Below the pieces are notes generated by a model. That model made no database searches. It had not been told where the DNA came from and saw nothing but the letters and a program-made list of their open reading frames with translations. Of a DNA stretch of 64,000 bases, positions 63,756 through 64,000 are shown in pieces. Location of the stretch: NCBI GenBank assembly GCA_020846135.1, contig JADLEK010000034.1, positions 29,508-93,507 of the forward strand, read 5' to 3'. Position numbers and translations under genes: made by a program. This DNA comes from Gammaproteobacteria bacterium. Its GTDB lineage: Bacteria > Pseudomonadota > Gammaproteobacteria > Competibacterales > Competibacteraceae. The first letter of the stretch is position 1, and the number at the start of each line of letters is the position of its first letter.

Positions 63756-64000
63756 TCAGTTTTCGACCATGTTTTTCAGAATCGCCATGATTTTACCGAT
63801 TTGATCCAGATATAGCAATCCTATACAGGTTGTGTAATTTCTGACATTGTTCAGCTATTAATAAAAAAATAAATGGTTCATCGTGGTTTGTTGTGGAACC
63901 AGTCCCACCTCAGCGAGGCGATCTAGCTAACCTATTGATTGGCAATGTCAAAGTGTGAATTTCAACCCTCTTGATGGGGTAAAACCGGCTTTACAGGGCA
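63756..64000. other. Right-end region without gene
   Basis: AT-richer 245 bp before the window edge. It holds the probable promoter of crcB-DUF190 on the minus strand. A short inverted pair TGGTTC/GAACCA is visible near 63875-63900. Nothing else can be supported. Confidence 0.4.

Noticed and set aside
63756..64000. Fluoride riboswitch upstream of crcB
   Set aside because: The expected conserved loops and pseudoknot sequence were not found by eye.
63960..64000. CRISPR-like repeat at the right edge
   Set aside because: No second copy is visible within the window.

Overview
The window reads as chromosomal DNA of a GC-rich gammaproteobacterium. Supporting this are LpxK and KdsB (lipopolysaccharide), AccA/B/C, RecG, PilU, BioC/BioH, a cbb3 oxidase operon, E. 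coli-like YegL/YegK/YegI proteins and RraA. The gene mix would fit the Chromatiales/Competibacteraceae area, but that is inference; there is no rRNA to decide it. Coding density is high. I see no intact insertion sequence, prophage or CRISPR array.

Layout, left to right. 1-5.4 kb: the end of an acyl-CoA synthetase/GNAT fusion, a gutted SNF2-type helicase remnant, then aroQ-accB-accC and a probable lipoprotein (minus strand). 5.5-9.6 kb: a vWA / PP2C phosphatase / HhH-kinase signalling triad (YegL-YegK-YegI type) and a TetR regulator. 9.7-15.4 kb: a queuosine-precursor transporter, a nitronate monooxygenase-like protein, a DUF945 protein and recG. 15.4-22.7 kb: pilU, a DegP-type protease, accA, exbB-exbD-lpxK-trm112-kdsB and a small unknown. 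22.7-33.3 kb: a palindromic repeat element, asd, leuB, an SDR, a thioesterase, a nitroreductase, a MotA/MotB-like pair, rraA, a MoxR ATPase, cysK, a flavodoxin-fold reductase and an FAH-family hydrolase. 33.4-42.8 kb: a DUF4239 membrane protein, the alpha-E / ATP-grasp / transglutaminase cluster interrupted by a decayed hicAB module, a PIN-type toxin-antitoxin pair and a polysaccharide deacetylase. 42.8-46.7 kb: a 17-copy heptanucleotide repeat and a polyamine cluster (nspC, carboxynorspermidine synthase, ornithine/lysine decarboxylase). 46.7-50.3 kb: a B12-radical SAM protein, a Y RNA locus and the Ro60 orthologue rsr. 50.3-56.3 kb: ccoNOQP-ccoG-ccoH. 56.4-63.8 kb: bioC-bioH, an acyltransferase, a flippase, a PIN-PhoH protein, a TPR protein, a GNAT, DUF190 and crcB.

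The most striking region is 48.28-50.28 kb. Directly downstream of rsr (a TROVE + vWA Ro60 protein), the same strand carries three consecutive stem-closed RNA elements. I read them as bacterial Y RNAs. Each has the same architecture: a long closing stem, a conserved CGAAU-like 5' side opposite a CCUUG-like 3' side, and a shared GGGANUACAUG segment. The insert between the arms differs in each. The last one carries a complete circularly permuted tRNA mimic: T-arm, then a 7-bp acceptor-like stem closed by a 6-nt loop, then a D-arm. It ends at a strong intrinsic terminator. A nine-copy TTGTC repeat, resembling the Ro-binding strand motif, fills the spacer between the second and third RNA.
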